NCBI RefSeq assembly: GCF_017409525.1
Contig: NZ_JAFQSO010000004.1
Span: 124,001 to 188,000, forward strand
Origin: Methanobrevibacter sp.
GTDB lineage: Archaea; Methanobacteriota; Methanobacteria; Methanobacteriales; Methanobacteriaceae
Reading direction: 5' to 3'
Length of the DNA: 64,000 bases
A model generated the notes under the pieces. It was not told the DNA's origin and made no database searches. It was given only the letters and a program-made list of their open reading frames with translations. The translations under genes were made by a program, and so were the position numbers. Positions 38,556 through 47,175 of the stretch are shown one piece after another; positions within the stretch are counted from its first letter, which is position 1, and the number at the start of each line of letters is the position of its first letter.

Positions 38556-39773
38556 ATGTTTTTATCAAAATTGGATTCATTAACTAATGCCTTAAAGCTG
38601 ATTAATGATAATCAAAGGTATTGCGGTATTGAAGAGATATCGATACATGATTGTCATAAGAGAGTTTTGGCTGAGGATATTAAAGCTTATCATAATTCTC
38701 CACCTTTTGATAAATCTGCAATGGATGGTTTTGCTGTAATCGGTGAAAATACATTTGGAGCATCGCAATCCAGTCCTAAGGAGTTTAAAATTATTGATGC
38801 GATTGGTGCAGGAGATTTTTCCGATAGAAAAGTCGGGGAAAATGAGGCCATTGTAATAGCCACTGGCGCTCCAATCCCTCAAGGCGCCGATGCAGTTATC
38901 ATGAAGGAATACACAACTACCGAAGGGGATAATTTGACTATTTATTCTCAGGTTACTCCGGGCGAAAATGTGAGCCCTAAAGCTGAAGACATCAAAAAGG
39001 GAGAGACAATCCTTTCTAAAAATGCATTTATAAGGTATTCTGAGATGGGTTTAATAGCTTCCGCTGGCTATGATAAGGTAAAGGTTTTCAAAAAGCCTAG
39101 AATTAAATTGATTATAACGGGCAATGAGCTTGTTGAACCAACTAAAGAGGAGATTGACAAGGCTAAAATTATTAATTCTAATCAATTCACTATCAAGGCA
39201 ATGGTTGAGGATTCCGGAGCAGTTTGTGAGATTGCTCATGCTGGAGATACTTTTGAAGAGGTTAGGGATGCTATTCTTGAGGCATCCGAGGATTTTGATG
39301 TAATAATGACCACTGGCGGAACAGCAATCAGCAAGGGTGATGTTGTTTTGGATGTTGTGGATGATATTGGTGAAATTCTGTTCCATGGCGTTGCAATCAG
39401 GCCCGGCAAACCGATTGGTGCAGGCATTGTCAATGACAAGATGGTATTTACATTTTCAGGCCAACCCGTTGCGGCCATGACTCAATTTGATATTTTTGCA
39501 AGGAAATATTTATTTGAAATGCAGGGAAGATCTTTTGATTTTGAAATTGTCAAAAAAGAATCAAAACTCAAGATTCCATCTCAACTTGGAAGGACAGATT
39601 TCATCCGTTCATTTACAGATGAGGATTATACCAGGCATGTCTTGAATAGGGGTTCTGGTATAATTAGGTCAATGGTTGAGGCGAACAGCTATATCATCAT
39701 AGATGAAAATGATGAAGGATATCAGAAGAATGATATAGTTGATGTTGTGTTCTTTAATTCACTACTTTGGTAA
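38556..39773 (+). CDS. moeA: Molybdopterin molybdenumtransferase
   Basis: About 405 aa. Inserts Mo (or W) into molybdopterin, needed for formylmethanofuran dehydrogenase in methanogens. Motifs: NSPPFDKSAMDGFAV (about residue 45), IATGAPIPQGADAVIMKEYT (about 100), LIITGNELVEP (about 180), MTTGGTAISKGDVVLD (about 250) and FSGQPVAAMTQFD (about 298). The ORF reaches a TTG at 38538, but ATG 38556 is preceded by TGGGGGAGTT. It starts about 20 bp after purL. Confidence 0.93.
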   Translation: MFLSKLDSLTNALKLINDNQRYCGIEEISIHDCHKRVLAEDIKAYHNSPPFDKSAMDGFAVIGENTFGASQSSPKEFKIIDAIGAGDFSDRKVGENEAIVIATGAPIPQGADAVIMKEYTTTEGDNLTIYSQVTPGENVSPKAEDIKKGETILSKNAFIRYSEMGLIASAGYDKVKVFKKPRIKLIITGNELVEPTKEEIDKAKIINSNQFTIKAMVEDSGAVCEIAHAGDTFEEVRDAILEASEDFDVIMTTGGTAISKGDVVLDVVDDIGEILFHGVAIRPGKPIGAGIVNDKMVFTFSGQPVAAMTQFDIFARKYLFEMQGRSFDFEIVKKESKLKIPSQLGRTDFIRSFTDEDYTRHVLNRGSGIIRSMVEANSYIIIDENDEGYQKNDIVDVVFFNSLLW

Positions 39774-39789
39774 GTAAAGAGGCATTTTA

Positions 39790-40920
39790 ATGAATGGTAT
39801 TTATTATTATTTTATAGCTTTTGCTATCATCTGGATATTGGCTTTTGTATTGCATGATAGGTTGTCCAATCATGGTGTTGAAATCAATTTTCCAATCATA
39901 ATGTGGAAGACTCAAAGGCTTAGGGGGCTGATATCTAGAATTTCTAATTTTTCACCTAAATTCTGGCGATGGTTCATGAATGTAGGAATTGTAGTGGCTT
40001 TTATAGCCATGATATTTATCACATGGTCGGTGATTAGCTCCATACCATCGGCATTTGAAACTCCATCAGTTTCCATTGTTATTCCGGGGGTGGACATGCC
40101 GGGATCATCGATTTACGTTCCGTTCTTTTACGGTTTGATTGCTCTTGCAACAGTTTTGGTAGTCCATGAATTTTCACATGGAATCCAGGCTGTAGGAGAA
40201 AAAATCTCCATCAAATCAATAGGGCTATTGTTGTTTGCAATACTTCCGGGCGCTTTTGTAGAGCCTGATGAAGATGAACTAAAAAATGCTAAAAAATCTT
40301 CAAGGCTGAGAGTTTATGCTGCAGGTTCGATTGCCAACATGAGCTTGGCAATAATTGCAATATTGCTGGTGTCACTGTTTTCCTATGGCATTCCTCATTA
40401 CTTTGCGGAAGATGGCATTGAAATCGACAGGATTGTCAGTGATTCACCATCTGAAGGTGTTTTAAGGGAAGGGATGATTTTGGAATCCATTGATAATCAT
40501 TCGATTAACACTTCCAGCGATTACAGTAAGGTCGTAAGTTCTTATGCTCCAGGAGACAACGTCACGGTCAAGACGGATCAGGGCACTTATTCGCTTACAC
40601 TGGCCAAAAATCCAAGCAATGACTCCAGAGGGTTTTTCGGAATTCAGGCGGCAAAGCATTTCGTATTGGTGGATGACAGCTTGGGCCCTATACCTTGGAT
40701 TCTATTTGAGCTCATCGAGATGTTTGAATGGATTTTCATGCTGAACCTTGGAATTGGATTGTTCAATCTGCTTCCTATCAAGCCGTTGGACGGCGGGCAT
40801 ATGCTTGAAATCTTATTGAGCTATAAGTTTTCTGAAGAAAAAGTCAAACCGTTTGTAAATGCCCTGTCGGTTGTAATGGCCATGATAATAATATTCAACA
40901 TTGTGGCTGGATTCTTATAA
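39790..40920 (+). CDS. Site-2 protease (M50) family membrane metalloprotease with PDZ-like domain
   Basis: 376 aa, about six membrane helices. The zinc-binding VVHEFSHGIQAVGEKI (about residue 124) and the C-terminal NLLPIKPLDGGHMLEI (about 327) define the S2P family. Between them (about 215-290) a PDZ-like segment has SPSEGVLREGMILESIDN. S2P enzymes perform intramembrane cleavage of regulators or signal proteins; the target here is unknown. It follows moeA by 16 bp and ends at a hairpin shared with the convergent rubrerythrin gene. Confidence 0.9.
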   Translation: MNGIYYYFIAFAIIWILAFVLHDRLSNHGVEINFPIIMWKTQRLRGLISRISNFSPKFWRWFMNVGIVVAFIAMIFITWSVISSIPSAFETPSVSIVIPGVDMPGSSIYVPFFYGLIALATVLVVHEFSHGIQAVGEKISIKSIGLLLFAILPGAFVEPDEDELKNAKKSSRLRVYAAGSIANMSLAIIAILLVSLFSYGIPHYFAEDGIEIDRIVSDSPSEGVLREGMILESIDNHSINTSSDYSKVVSSYAPGDNVTVKTDQGTYSLTLAKNPSNDSRGFFGIQAAKHFVLVDDSLGPIPWILFELIEMFEWIFMLNLGIGLFNLLPIKPLDGGHMLEILLSYKFSEEKVKPFVNALSVVMAMIIIFNIVAGFL

Positions 40921-40946
40921 AGTTTTTTTTTAAAAAAAAGAATAAG

Positions 40947-40967
40947 GAAAGAATTGTTAATTCTTTC
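40947..40967. terminator. Bidirectional hairpin between S2P and rubrerythrin genes
   Basis: Perfect 9-bp stem GAAAGAATT / AATTCTTTC with a GTT loop, flanked by A-run and T-run, between two convergent stops. Confidence 0.55.
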
Positions 40968-40978
40968 ATTTTTAATGT

Positions 40979-41392
40979 TTAGAAGTATCTTTCTAAAATT
41001 CCTTCTAAGATTTTGTAGTGACGACCTTCGTCTTTTGAGCTTTCCCTGAAGAAATCAGCAGCGGTTTCAATTCCAGCTTCTTGAGCTTTTTCTGAAGCTT
41101 CTCTTTTTTCAGCGTTAGCCATTTTTTCTCCGCCCATCATCCATTCGATGTTAGCTTTTAGGTCATCTTTAATGATTCCGTTCATTTCACAGAATCTGGC
41201 AGCATGTTCAGCTTCTTCCCATGCTAATCTTTTAAATACTTCAGCTAATTCCCCATAGCCTTCTCTAGAGGCTTGTCTAGACATTGCTAAGTAGATACCT
41301 ACTTCGTTAGTTTCGCCTTCGAAGTTTCCTGCTACATAATTTTCAACAGGAGTGTCTTTAGTGATTCCAATTTCATGTTCGTATTTTACCAT
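40979..41392 (-). CDS. Rubrerythrin-like diiron protein (no rubredoxin domain)
   Basis: 137-aa four-helix ferritin-like protein. Glu/His ligands are visible in [18 protein letters not shown] (about residues 23-40), [12 protein letters not shown] (about 57) and [14 protein letters not shown] (about 117), the E..H pattern of rubrerythrins. The rubredoxin zinc/iron domain is absent. It likely reduces peroxide. A perfect AAAGGAGAATGAT ribosome binding site precedes the ATG. It lies 51 bp downstream of fprA on the same strand, forming an oxygen-defence pair. Confidence 0.85.
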   Translation of the reverse strand: MVKYEHEIGITKDTPVENYVAGNFEGETNEVGIYLAMSRQASREGYGELAEVFKRLAWEEAEHAARFCEMNGIIKDDLKANIEWMMGGEKMANAEKREASEKAQEAGIETAADFFRESSKDEGRHYKILEGILERYF

Positions 41393-41443
41393 AAAATCAT
41401 TCTCCTTTAATTTACTATATTGTTTTCAAACAATTTAAATTTT

Positions 41444-42670
41444 TTATAATTCCTTACATGCCTGAGCTAATTTTTTACCTAACTCATAGCTTGCGTCATC
41501 TTCTTCAGCATTTGGCACGAATGTAATTTCTTGAGTGCCTACAACATCAAATCCGCAAGTTGCTATTTCTTCGGCAAGTTTTTGAGGCGCTCCACCTCTT
41601 CCACCCATTGAACCGAATGTGACAGCTTTTCTTTCTATGCCTGTCCTGTTGAATAAAAGGCCTTTCAGGTAGTACATTATGTCCCCGATACTTGGGTACG
41701 GAACATCGTTGATTGTTGGGTCTCCGATAGCTATTCCCTTACTGGTTAAGATACTTTTCACGATTTCTGATCTTTCATCTTCATGCAGGAAGAAGATTTC
41801 TACATCATAGCCTTCAGAGATTGCTCCTTCAGCAATTTCATGAGCCATCTGTTGGGTGGAATAGTGCATTGTATCATATATTATTGTGATTTTGTCTTCA
41901 CATACGCCGGTAGCCCAGTTTTGGTAAGCTCCAATTACTTGCATAGGATCTGTCCAGATTTGACCGTGTGAAGGCGCAATCATTTTGATTTGTTCAAGCA
42001 AGCCCAATTCCACTACCTCATTTAATTTTTTAAGCACCAATTTTGAAAGAGGTGTAATCAGGTTCGCATAGAATTTTTGGGTCGCATCCATCAGGACGTG
42101 TTCTGGTATTTCATCTGAGAATCTTTTTGTGAAGCACAAGTGCTGACCGAATGCATCGTTAGGGAATAAAATTCCAGTTTCATCAGCAAGCAATGTAAAC
42201 ATGCTGTCCGGCCAGTGTAGTAAGAATGCATCTAGGAAGGCTAATGTTCTTCCCCCGACATCCAATGAGTCTCCAGTTCCAACTGTGATAAATTCAGCAC
42301 CTTCCAGTGCAGGGTAGTGTTTTAAAAGACCGTTTACAGCAATTTTAGAGCAGTAAATTGGTGCTTCCGGGAATCTTTTGTGTAAATCCACCAAAACTCC
42401 GGAGTGGTCTTTTTCAACGTGGTTTTGGATGATGTAGTCAACTTTTACATCCTTTCCCTCTTGAGCGAATGCATCATCGATACGTGCCATCATCTCTTTT
42501 GTTTTTCCAGGATATGCATTATCAATGATTGCCACTTCATCTTCTCCAAATACAATATATGCGTTGTAAGTAGTTCCATCTAATGTGTAGCCGTGGTAAC
42601 TTCTTAAATCCCAATCGAGCACACCAATCCAGTATACTCCATCAGCTATTTTTTGTGCATTTGCTTTCAT
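41444..42670 (-). CDS. fprA: F420H2 oxidase (flavodiiron protein)
   Basis: About 408 aa. Metallo-beta-lactamase domain with diiron ligands in [20 protein letters not shown] (about residues 82-101), [18 protein letters not shown] (about 145) and [10 protein letters not shown] (about 232), followed by a flavodoxin domain ([20 protein letters not shown], about 258; [14 protein letters not shown]). This enzyme reduces O2 to water with F420H2 in methanogens. The ORF extends to 42682, but [16 protein letters not shown] from ATG 42670, preceded by GGTTGAT, matches the known start. It is divergent from the integrase with a palindrome-bearing gap between. Confidence 0.93.
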   Translation of the reverse strand: MKANAQKIADGVYWIGVLDWDLRSYHGYTLDGTTYNAYIVFGEDEVAIIDNAYPGKTKEMMARIDDAFAQEGKDVKVDYIIQNHVEKDHSGVLVDLHKRFPEAPIYCSKIAVNGLLKHYPALEGAEFITVGTGDSLDVGGRTLAFLDAFLLHWPDSMFTLLADETGILFPNDAFGQHLCFTKRFSDEIPEHVLMDATQKFYANLITPLSKLVLKKLNEVVELGLLEQIKMIAPSHGQIWTDPMQVIGAYQNWATGVCEDKITIIYDTMHYSTQQMAHEIAEGAISEGYDVEIFFLHEDERSEIVKSILTSKGIAIGDPTINDVPYPSIGDIMYYLKGLLFNRTGIERKAVTFGSMGGRGGAPQKLAEEIATCGFDVVGTQEITFVPNAEEDDASYELGKKLAQACKEL

Positions 42671-42756
42671 ATTATCAACCATTTTATTTTGTATTCACAG
42701 ATTTTTCAACCTAATGAATTAATATTATTTTCTTATTTTTAGTTAATATAATTTTG

Positions 42757-42799
42757 TTTTATACGAACAGTTTCAAAAGTTCTGATACTTATTAGTATT
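42757..42799. promoter_or_regulatory. Palindromic motif between fprA and integrase, related to the dispersed repeats
   Basis: TTTTATACGAAC (42757-42768) and AAAAGTTCTGATACTTATTA (42775-42794, continuing GTATT). The first matches the dispersed repeats at 55.7 and 60.5 kb in direct orientation; the second matches them as reverse complement with one change (ATAAGTATCGGAAC there). GATACT/AGTATT gives a local palindrome. It is an operator candidate for fprA or the integrase, or a recombination remnant at the island edge. Confidence 0.4.
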
Positions 42800-42850
42800 C
42801 AACCGCTCTCTCTCAAGATATTATACCTATGAAAAATAGAGGTGTTAAGT

Positions 42851-43990
42851 ATGATGAATGACGAGCTATTAAAAAATTTTTCAATAAGCTGCAACCATGC
42901 GCAGGGTACATTTTTCAGCTATGAGCTTTCGCTGAGAAAGTACTGTGAGTATTTTGGTATGAGCTTAAAAGAACTTCTTTATGAAGCTGAAGAAGATGAA
43001 AACAATGGAGTAAAATGGAAACACAGTCGGTTAAAAGCAAAATTAGTCGAATATAGGCATTACATGTATCAGCATTATGCTCCTGGAACTGTCAGAAAAG
43101 AGATGAACTGCATTAAATATTTCTATAAATTCTATGACATTGAGATATTGTCATTGCCAAAGATTAATGAAAAGAGCATTCAAAAGCCCGCTCCAATATA
43201 TTTCAAGGATTTGCCGGATAAGGCTGTTATAAGGGAAGCTTTTCAAATAGCTTCTCCTCTAATGAAAGCTATAATTTTGTTTTCATGTTCCAGCGGTTGT
43301 GCCAGAACTGAAACATTGAGTCTGACAATTGGAGATTACATTGAGGCATTGTCTGAATATCTTCCCTACAGAAATATGGACATCTTTAATGCAATCGATT
43401 ATTTAAATAATGTCGATGATGTGGTTCCAACATTCAGTATTTTAAGGAAAAAGACAAACAAGTATTACATCACATACTGCAGTCCTGAAGCGGTAAAAGC
43501 TATTAATGCATATCTGTTGTTGAGGGATAAACCTCTAACTGAGGAAAGTCCATTGTTTAGGATTAGCAGGACATATATGGTCCAGTCATTTGAAATGATC
43601 AATGACACTTTAGGTCTCGGTAGGGTTGGAAAGTATCGAAGGCTGAGAAGCCACATGCTCAGGAAGTTTCATGCATCAGCATTGTATAATAGTGGCATGA
43701 GTTTGGATAAGGTCAATGATTTGCAGGGAAAGGCCAAAAACAAAACAGATGCAGCATATTTCATGACAAACCCTGACGATTTGAAATATGAATATATAAA
43801 ACATCTGCCGGCAGTAACAATCAACACTGACGTTGAAAAGCTATCCATCAAATCACCTCAGTTCATTCAAATGGAAAAAGAAAACGAATCCTTAAGATTA
43901 GAAGTAGGTAGCATGAGAAATGAAATTGAGGAGATGAGAGGTTTGAAGAAAGAACTTTTAGGCATCATAAACATGGTTAGTGAAGGGTAA
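42851..43990 (+). CDS. Tyrosine recombinase / integrase
   Basis: About 379 aa. An N-terminal SAM-like core-binding domain (about residues 1-110) precedes the catalytic domain. Active residues: Arg in SSGCARTETLSLTIGD (about 152), Lys in the LRKKTNKYYITYC hairpin, HxxR as HMLRKFHAS (about 273) with the second His, and Tyr in TDAAYFM (about 302). A Glu-rich coiled coil closes the protein. GAGGTGTTAAGT precedes ATG 42851. It probably mobilised the 42.8-55.8 kb island. No tRNA gene adjoins it, so the attachment site is not obvious. Catalytic residues are complete, so it may be active. Confidence 0.88.
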   Translation: MMNDELLKNFSISCNHAQGTFFSYELSLRKYCEYFGMSLKELLYEAEEDENNGVKWKHSRLKAKLVEYRHYMYQHYAPGTVRKEMNCIKYFYKFYDIEILSLPKINEKSIQKPAPIYFKDLPDKAVIREAFQIASPLMKAIILFSCSSGCARTETLSLTIGDYIEALSEYLPYRNMDIFNAIDYLNNVDDVVPTFSILRKKTNKYYITYCSPEAVKAINAYLLLRDKPLTEESPLFRISRTYMVQSFEMINDTLGLGRVGKYRRLRSHMLRKFHASALYNSGMSLDKVNDLQGKAKNKTDAAYFMTNPDDLKYEYIKHLPAVTINTDVEKLSIKSPQFIQMEKENESLRLEVGSMRNEIEEMRGLKKELLGIINMVSEG

Positions 43991-44015
43991 TGTTATGATA
44001 TAAAAAAGGAATGGT

Positions 44016-44049
44016 GATAGCATTTGGCATGTTTTTGCCGAATGCTATC
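44016..44049. terminator. Long hairpin after the integrase
   Basis: GATAGCATT / AATGCTATC (9 bp) continued past one mismatch by GGCA / TGCC (4 bp), loop TGTTTT, about 25 bp after the integrase stop. It may be a terminator or a recombination site. The rest of 43991-44288 is AT-rich with no gene seen; ATATTTAAAC-like TATA stretches near 44100 could drive the DUF3800 gene. Confidence 0.5.
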
Positions 44050-44288
44050 AATAATTTTATAAAAAGTAATATTTTTCATAAGAACATTTTTAAATAACAT
44101 ATATTTAAACAGTATTTCCTATTTAATTGAACATGTTAAAAATATTATTTGAGAAATAAGCATCATATCATAGTAAAAAGCATTATGTATATTATTCCTA
44201 AACAAGTTTATGATTTGTTGATGTGGCATGTATTCAAAAAAAAATTTTGAAAAAAAGTTTTTTAACATATAAAATAAAAGGGTATAGT

Positions 44289-44888
44289 ATGGGTTATATT
44301 TATATTGATGAATCTGGAGATTTGGGTAGTGATTCTAATTATTTTGTAATGGCAGCTATAATTGTAGATGATAAGGTCAAACTAGATAGGATAATAAATA
44401 AAGTTAGAAGAACCAATAAAAAAGAATTAGGTAAGTTCAATGAGTTAAAAGGAACAGAAACTAAACCACATATCAAGAAGAAGGTTCTTAAAAAGTTAAA
44501 TAAAGTAGATTATCAAGCCATTATAATAGTATTTGACAAGAAAAACAAATTTAAAATTGATTATAAAGATGATAACAACTTATTATATAATATAATCGCT
44601 TCAAAACTTGCAGAAGAACTATTTATCACGAGTAAAACATCCATAATAATAGACAAATCAAAAAATAAGGAAAAATATCGTCAGGAGTTCAACAATTTAT
44701 TTTTGCCCAGTTTGAATAATTCTAAAAACTATTCCATAAGTATGGATCATGAAGATTCAGTAAAACACAAAGGACTGCAAATCGTTGATATAATCTCATG
44801 GTCTGTTTATAAAAGCTTTGAAGATGAAAATGATGAATTTATAAATTTAATAAAGAATATATCGGTAAAAAGAGTATTTGAAGATTGA
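44289..44888 (+). CDS. DUF3800 domain protein
   Basis: About 199 aa. The start GYIYIDESGDLGSDSNYFVM is diagnostic of DUF3800, with an RNase-H-like Asp-Glu pair. Further acidic motifs are SIIIDKSKNKEKYRQEFNN (about residue 116) and GLQIVDIISWSVYKSFE (about 168), the latter with the C-terminal catalytic-type Asp. An upstream ATG-like frame from 44223 adds an unconvincing basic tail; ATG 44289 is preferred. Genes of this family occur in mobile and defence contexts, and some are linked to conserved RNA structures. Its function is unknown. A highly structured segment follows directly. Confidence 0.85.
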   Translation: MGYIYIDESGDLGSDSNYFVMAAIIVDDKVKLDRIINKVRRTNKKELGKFNELKGTETKPHIKKKVLKKLNKVDYQAIIIVFDKKNKFKIDYKDDNNLLYNIIASKLAEELFITSKTSIIIDKSKNKEKYRQEFNNLFLPSLNNSKNYSISMDHEDSVKHKGLQIVDIISWSVYKSFEDENDEFINLIKNISVKRVFED

Positions 44889-44964
44889 AGAACCCCAATG
44901 CCGAAATAATGTCGCCTCCAGTGGAGACGAAGCTTAGAGGGGCTGAACTTCTATTGAAGTTTTT
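44889..44964 (+). ncRNA. Structured RNA candidate downstream of the DUF3800 gene
   Basis: GC-rich compared with its AT-rich surroundings. Visible pairings: CCCC (44893-44896) with GGGG (44939-44942) closing a multi-part loop; inside it a hairpin TCG-C-CTCC / GGAG-A-CGA (44912-44919 with 44923-44930, one C/A mismatch, AGT loop). After it comes a perfect AACTTC / GAAGTT hairpin (44946-44961) followed by five Ts, which looks like a terminator. GAAG at 44887-44890 could instead pair with CTTC 44948-44951, a possible switch. Published work described RNA motifs next to DUF3800 genes; whether this is one of them was not tested. Confidence 0.55.
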
Positions 44965-45109
44965 ACCTCCTAAATCTACAATTACATATATGAATATAAT
45001 TCATATTTAAAGTTTTGCAAAATATAACTTTTAATTATAATATCTATAAACTAAAATATATTAACGCTTCATATTATAATACATCTCAATGACTATTTTT
45101 TCCAGTTAG

Positions 45110-45235
45110 GGGTTCTATATAGTATTGTTACTCCAAGTTAAAGAAGTTGCCAAGACATATAGAAAGCAAAAATTTAGTAGAGATAAAATCAATATATTTC
45201 TGACTTTAATGAACATGTTTTTAGATTTCATTTAA
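45110..45235 (+). pseudogene. Gene fragment, origin unknown
   Basis: A 41-codon open frame between stops, peptide ending RDKINIFLTLMNMFLDFI. It reads like the C-terminus of a lost protein; a TTG at 45125 is the only start candidate. The rest of 44965-45283 is AT-rich with no other gene visible. Confidence 0.25.
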
Positions 45236-45283
45236 TGACATGCCTATTAATTTAATAATGCTTTTGTTAATACTAAATACAAT

Positions 45284-45877
45284 TTAATTTATATTTTTTC
45301 TTTTTAAATAAATTGTCCCCTGATTAGTTCGATGTTTATCTGTATAATAATCTCCTTTAAGAACGTTTTCACTTTTTAAAAATTCTAATTTTGCAGTTCC
45401 TCCATGGGATTTTAAATCAGCTGTTTCAGATTCATTATAATACATATAAATTAGTTTCGGATTATCATAATCTTCAACAAAAAATGCTAATGCTTTGGTG
45501 TTTGAATTTGCTGTTTTTGTTTTCAGATTGATATTTATCTTTGTCCAAGTTTGTTTGATTTCGACTTCTGTTGGAATAGGTTCATAATCTGGATTATTTA
45601 TTGTTCCAGTCCATTTTCCAGAAATATTTGGGTATTTAATTAAATAGTTGATAATTGATAATTTCCATATATAATAATCAAATAACCAAAAAATAACATT
45701 AAAACTTACAAAAAATGAAATTAATAATCCTAGTAATTGTAAATTTAGATTATCTCCTGTTATTCCAAATTTGGGTAAAATAAAAATATTTAAACCTGCA
45801 TTTAAAAGTGCAGATAATATAGTTACAAACCATAGTATTGTAGAATAATTATTAGTATCAATAGAATAACTGTGCAT
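45284..45877 (-). CDS. Cap15-like CBASS effector (2TM + beta-barrel)
   Basis: 197 aa. Two N-terminal membrane helices (about residues 11-33 and 45-68) followed by a beta-rich domain: ISGKWTGTINNPDYEP (about 85), VEIKQTWTKININLKTKTAN (about 103), LIYMYYNES (about 139), KSHGGTAKLEF and LKGDYYTDKHRTNQGTI (about 168). This is the pattern of Cap15, the CBASS effector whose barrel binds a cyclic dinucleotide and whose helices disrupt the membrane. It starts directly after the stop of the CD-NTase (no intervening base) with GAGAGGTAG upstream. The strict two-gene operon fits a short type I CBASS. Confidence 0.82.
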   Translation of the reverse strand: MHSYSIDTNNYSTILWFVTILSALLNAGLNIFILPKFGITGDNLNLQLLGLLISFFVSFNVIFWLFDYYIWKLSIINYLIKYPNISGKWTGTINNPDYEPIPTEVEIKQTWTKININLKTKTANSNTKALAFFVEDYDNPKLIYMYYNESETADLKSHGGTAKLEFLKSENVLKGDYYTDKHRTNQGTIYLKRKNIN

Positions 45878-46741
45878 TTAACTACCTCTCACTAAAATAT
45901 ATGCATTTTTTAAATATTCAATAGCATCTTCTTTTGTCCATTGATTATCATAGTTCCCAAATAAATAATACCTTTCGCAAGGCGTAATCATTTCATTTGT
46001 TTCAATAAAATTAAGTGCAAAAGATATTATTTCCAATACTCTGTCTTTTAAATTAGAAATAATGAAATATTTTTCATCAATGTTGTAGATTAATGATTCA
46101 ACAAAGTATGAAGAAATATTCTCTTCATCAATATAACTGTCATTTATTAATTCAATTTTTATATTTTTAAAAATACGTACTGTTGCTTTAAAGTTAGCTA
46201 CTCTTTTATTTTTTTCAGTCATATTGTTTTTATGTAATTTAGGATAACTAATAATTTGTTTTCCATTTTTATCAAAAAATGTAATTCCTTCATAATATTT
46301 AGGATATCTATAAAAATGTCTATATGAAGCACAAACAATAATGTCTGCATTTAAAGGAGTTCCAGATATAATTTTTATGCATTTATTCTTTTCTGAATAA
46401 GAATATTTTTTTGTATTTTTTAAAATATTTAAAATATGTGATTTGAAGTCGTGGACAGATATATTACTTTCACTATATTTAGAATCAAAATCTTGTCTTT
46501 GTTCTGGTGTTAATGAGTTTTTATTGCTATAAAACACATTTGTTAATTCAATCACGATGTCAACATCACTATCTTCTTGAATATTAGTGTCATTTCCATA
46601 AGATCCTTGTAGATATATATTGAATTTATATTTTTCTGAGTTAATTTTCTGAGTAAAAAATTCTTTTAATTCGTTAAATGTTTCAGTAAACTTTGTTTTA
46701 TCTCCTTGTTTTGAATATTCTTCTAATTTTTTATTAATCAT
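45878..46741 (-). CDS. CD-NTase (cGAS/DncV-like nucleotidyltransferase) of CBASS
   Basis: 287 aa. The nucleotidyltransferase active site is YLQGSYGNDTNIQEDSDVDI (residues 43-62): G46-S47 and catalytic D59/D61; the third Asp is D133 in NADIIV. The C-terminal half is helical with no further domain. This is the SMODS-type enzyme that makes a cyclic oligonucleotide on phage sensing; the product is not predictable from sequence. GGAGTGA precedes the ATG. No ubiquitin-like or HORMA/TRIP13 accessory gene is adjacent. Confidence 0.85.
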   Translation of the reverse strand: MINKKLEEYSKQGDKTKFTETFNELKEFFTQKINSEKYKFNIYLQGSYGNDTNIQEDSDVDIVIELTNVFYSNKNSLTPEQRQDFDSKYSESNISVHDFKSHILNILKNTKKYSYSEKNKCIKIISGTPLNADIIVCASYRHFYRYPKYYEGITFFDKNGKQIISYPKLHKNNMTEKNKRVANFKATVRIFKNIKIELINDSYIDEENISSYFVESLIYNIDEKYFIISNLKDRVLEIISFALNFIETNEMITPCERYYLFGNYDNQWTKEDAIEYLKNAYILVRGS

Positions 46742-46860
46742 TTTTAGTCACTCCACTGTTTCTTATATTAATTATTTTATCCGTATAAATTTTAATTTCC
46801 AATTTACTCCTTCTTTTTGTGTTTGTTATTTTTCAATTGTTAATATACAATCAATTTCAG

Positions 46861-46935
46861 TTAACTTTTTAAATCACCTCTGTAGATTTTCATAAATTCA
46901 ATAGCTTTTTCCAATGTATTTGTTTCTAATGCTAG
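46861..46935 (-). pseudogene. Short C-terminal fragment, antitoxin-like
   Basis: 24 codons bounded upstream by a stop; peptide LALETNTLEKAIEFMKIYRG then DLKS. It resembles the end of a small helical antitoxin-type protein. No start codon with a ribosome binding site; probably a relic. Confidence 0.25.
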
Positions 46936-46993
46936 TTATTAATATAGTTTTTGATTAAATAAGTCTTTAAATTTGGTTTTAACTTAATTAAAA

Positions 46994-47119
46994 AGTATAC
47001 TATTAGTTAAAATTGAATATACTAATTTTAAAAAGAATAATTAAATAGTATACTTTTGATATTAATAAGTATACTCTTCTTTAATCAATAGTGTACTAAT
47101 GAAAAAAATAGGGTATACA
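46994..47119. repeat. Regularly spaced AGTATACT palindrome array
   Basis: Perfect AGTATACT occurs at 46994, 47047 and 47068. One-mismatch copies are AATATACT at 47016 and AGTGTACT at 47090, and GGTATACA at 47112 has two. Start-to-start distances are 22, 31, 21, 22 and 22 bp, that is about two helical turns except one gap. It lies 253 bp upstream of the CD-NTase start and 57 bp past the neighbouring gene's end. It looks like a multi-site operator or iteron array. Confidence 0.65.
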
Positions 47120-47175
47120 CATTCGTAAGATTAAAAATGTTGGTGAAGGAATAATGTAAATTTAAGATTTAAAAT

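Noticed and set aside
46994-47119. CRISPR array
   Set aside because: Repeats are 8-bp palindromes with ~14-bp intervals; no 24-37-bp repeats, no spacers and no cas genes.
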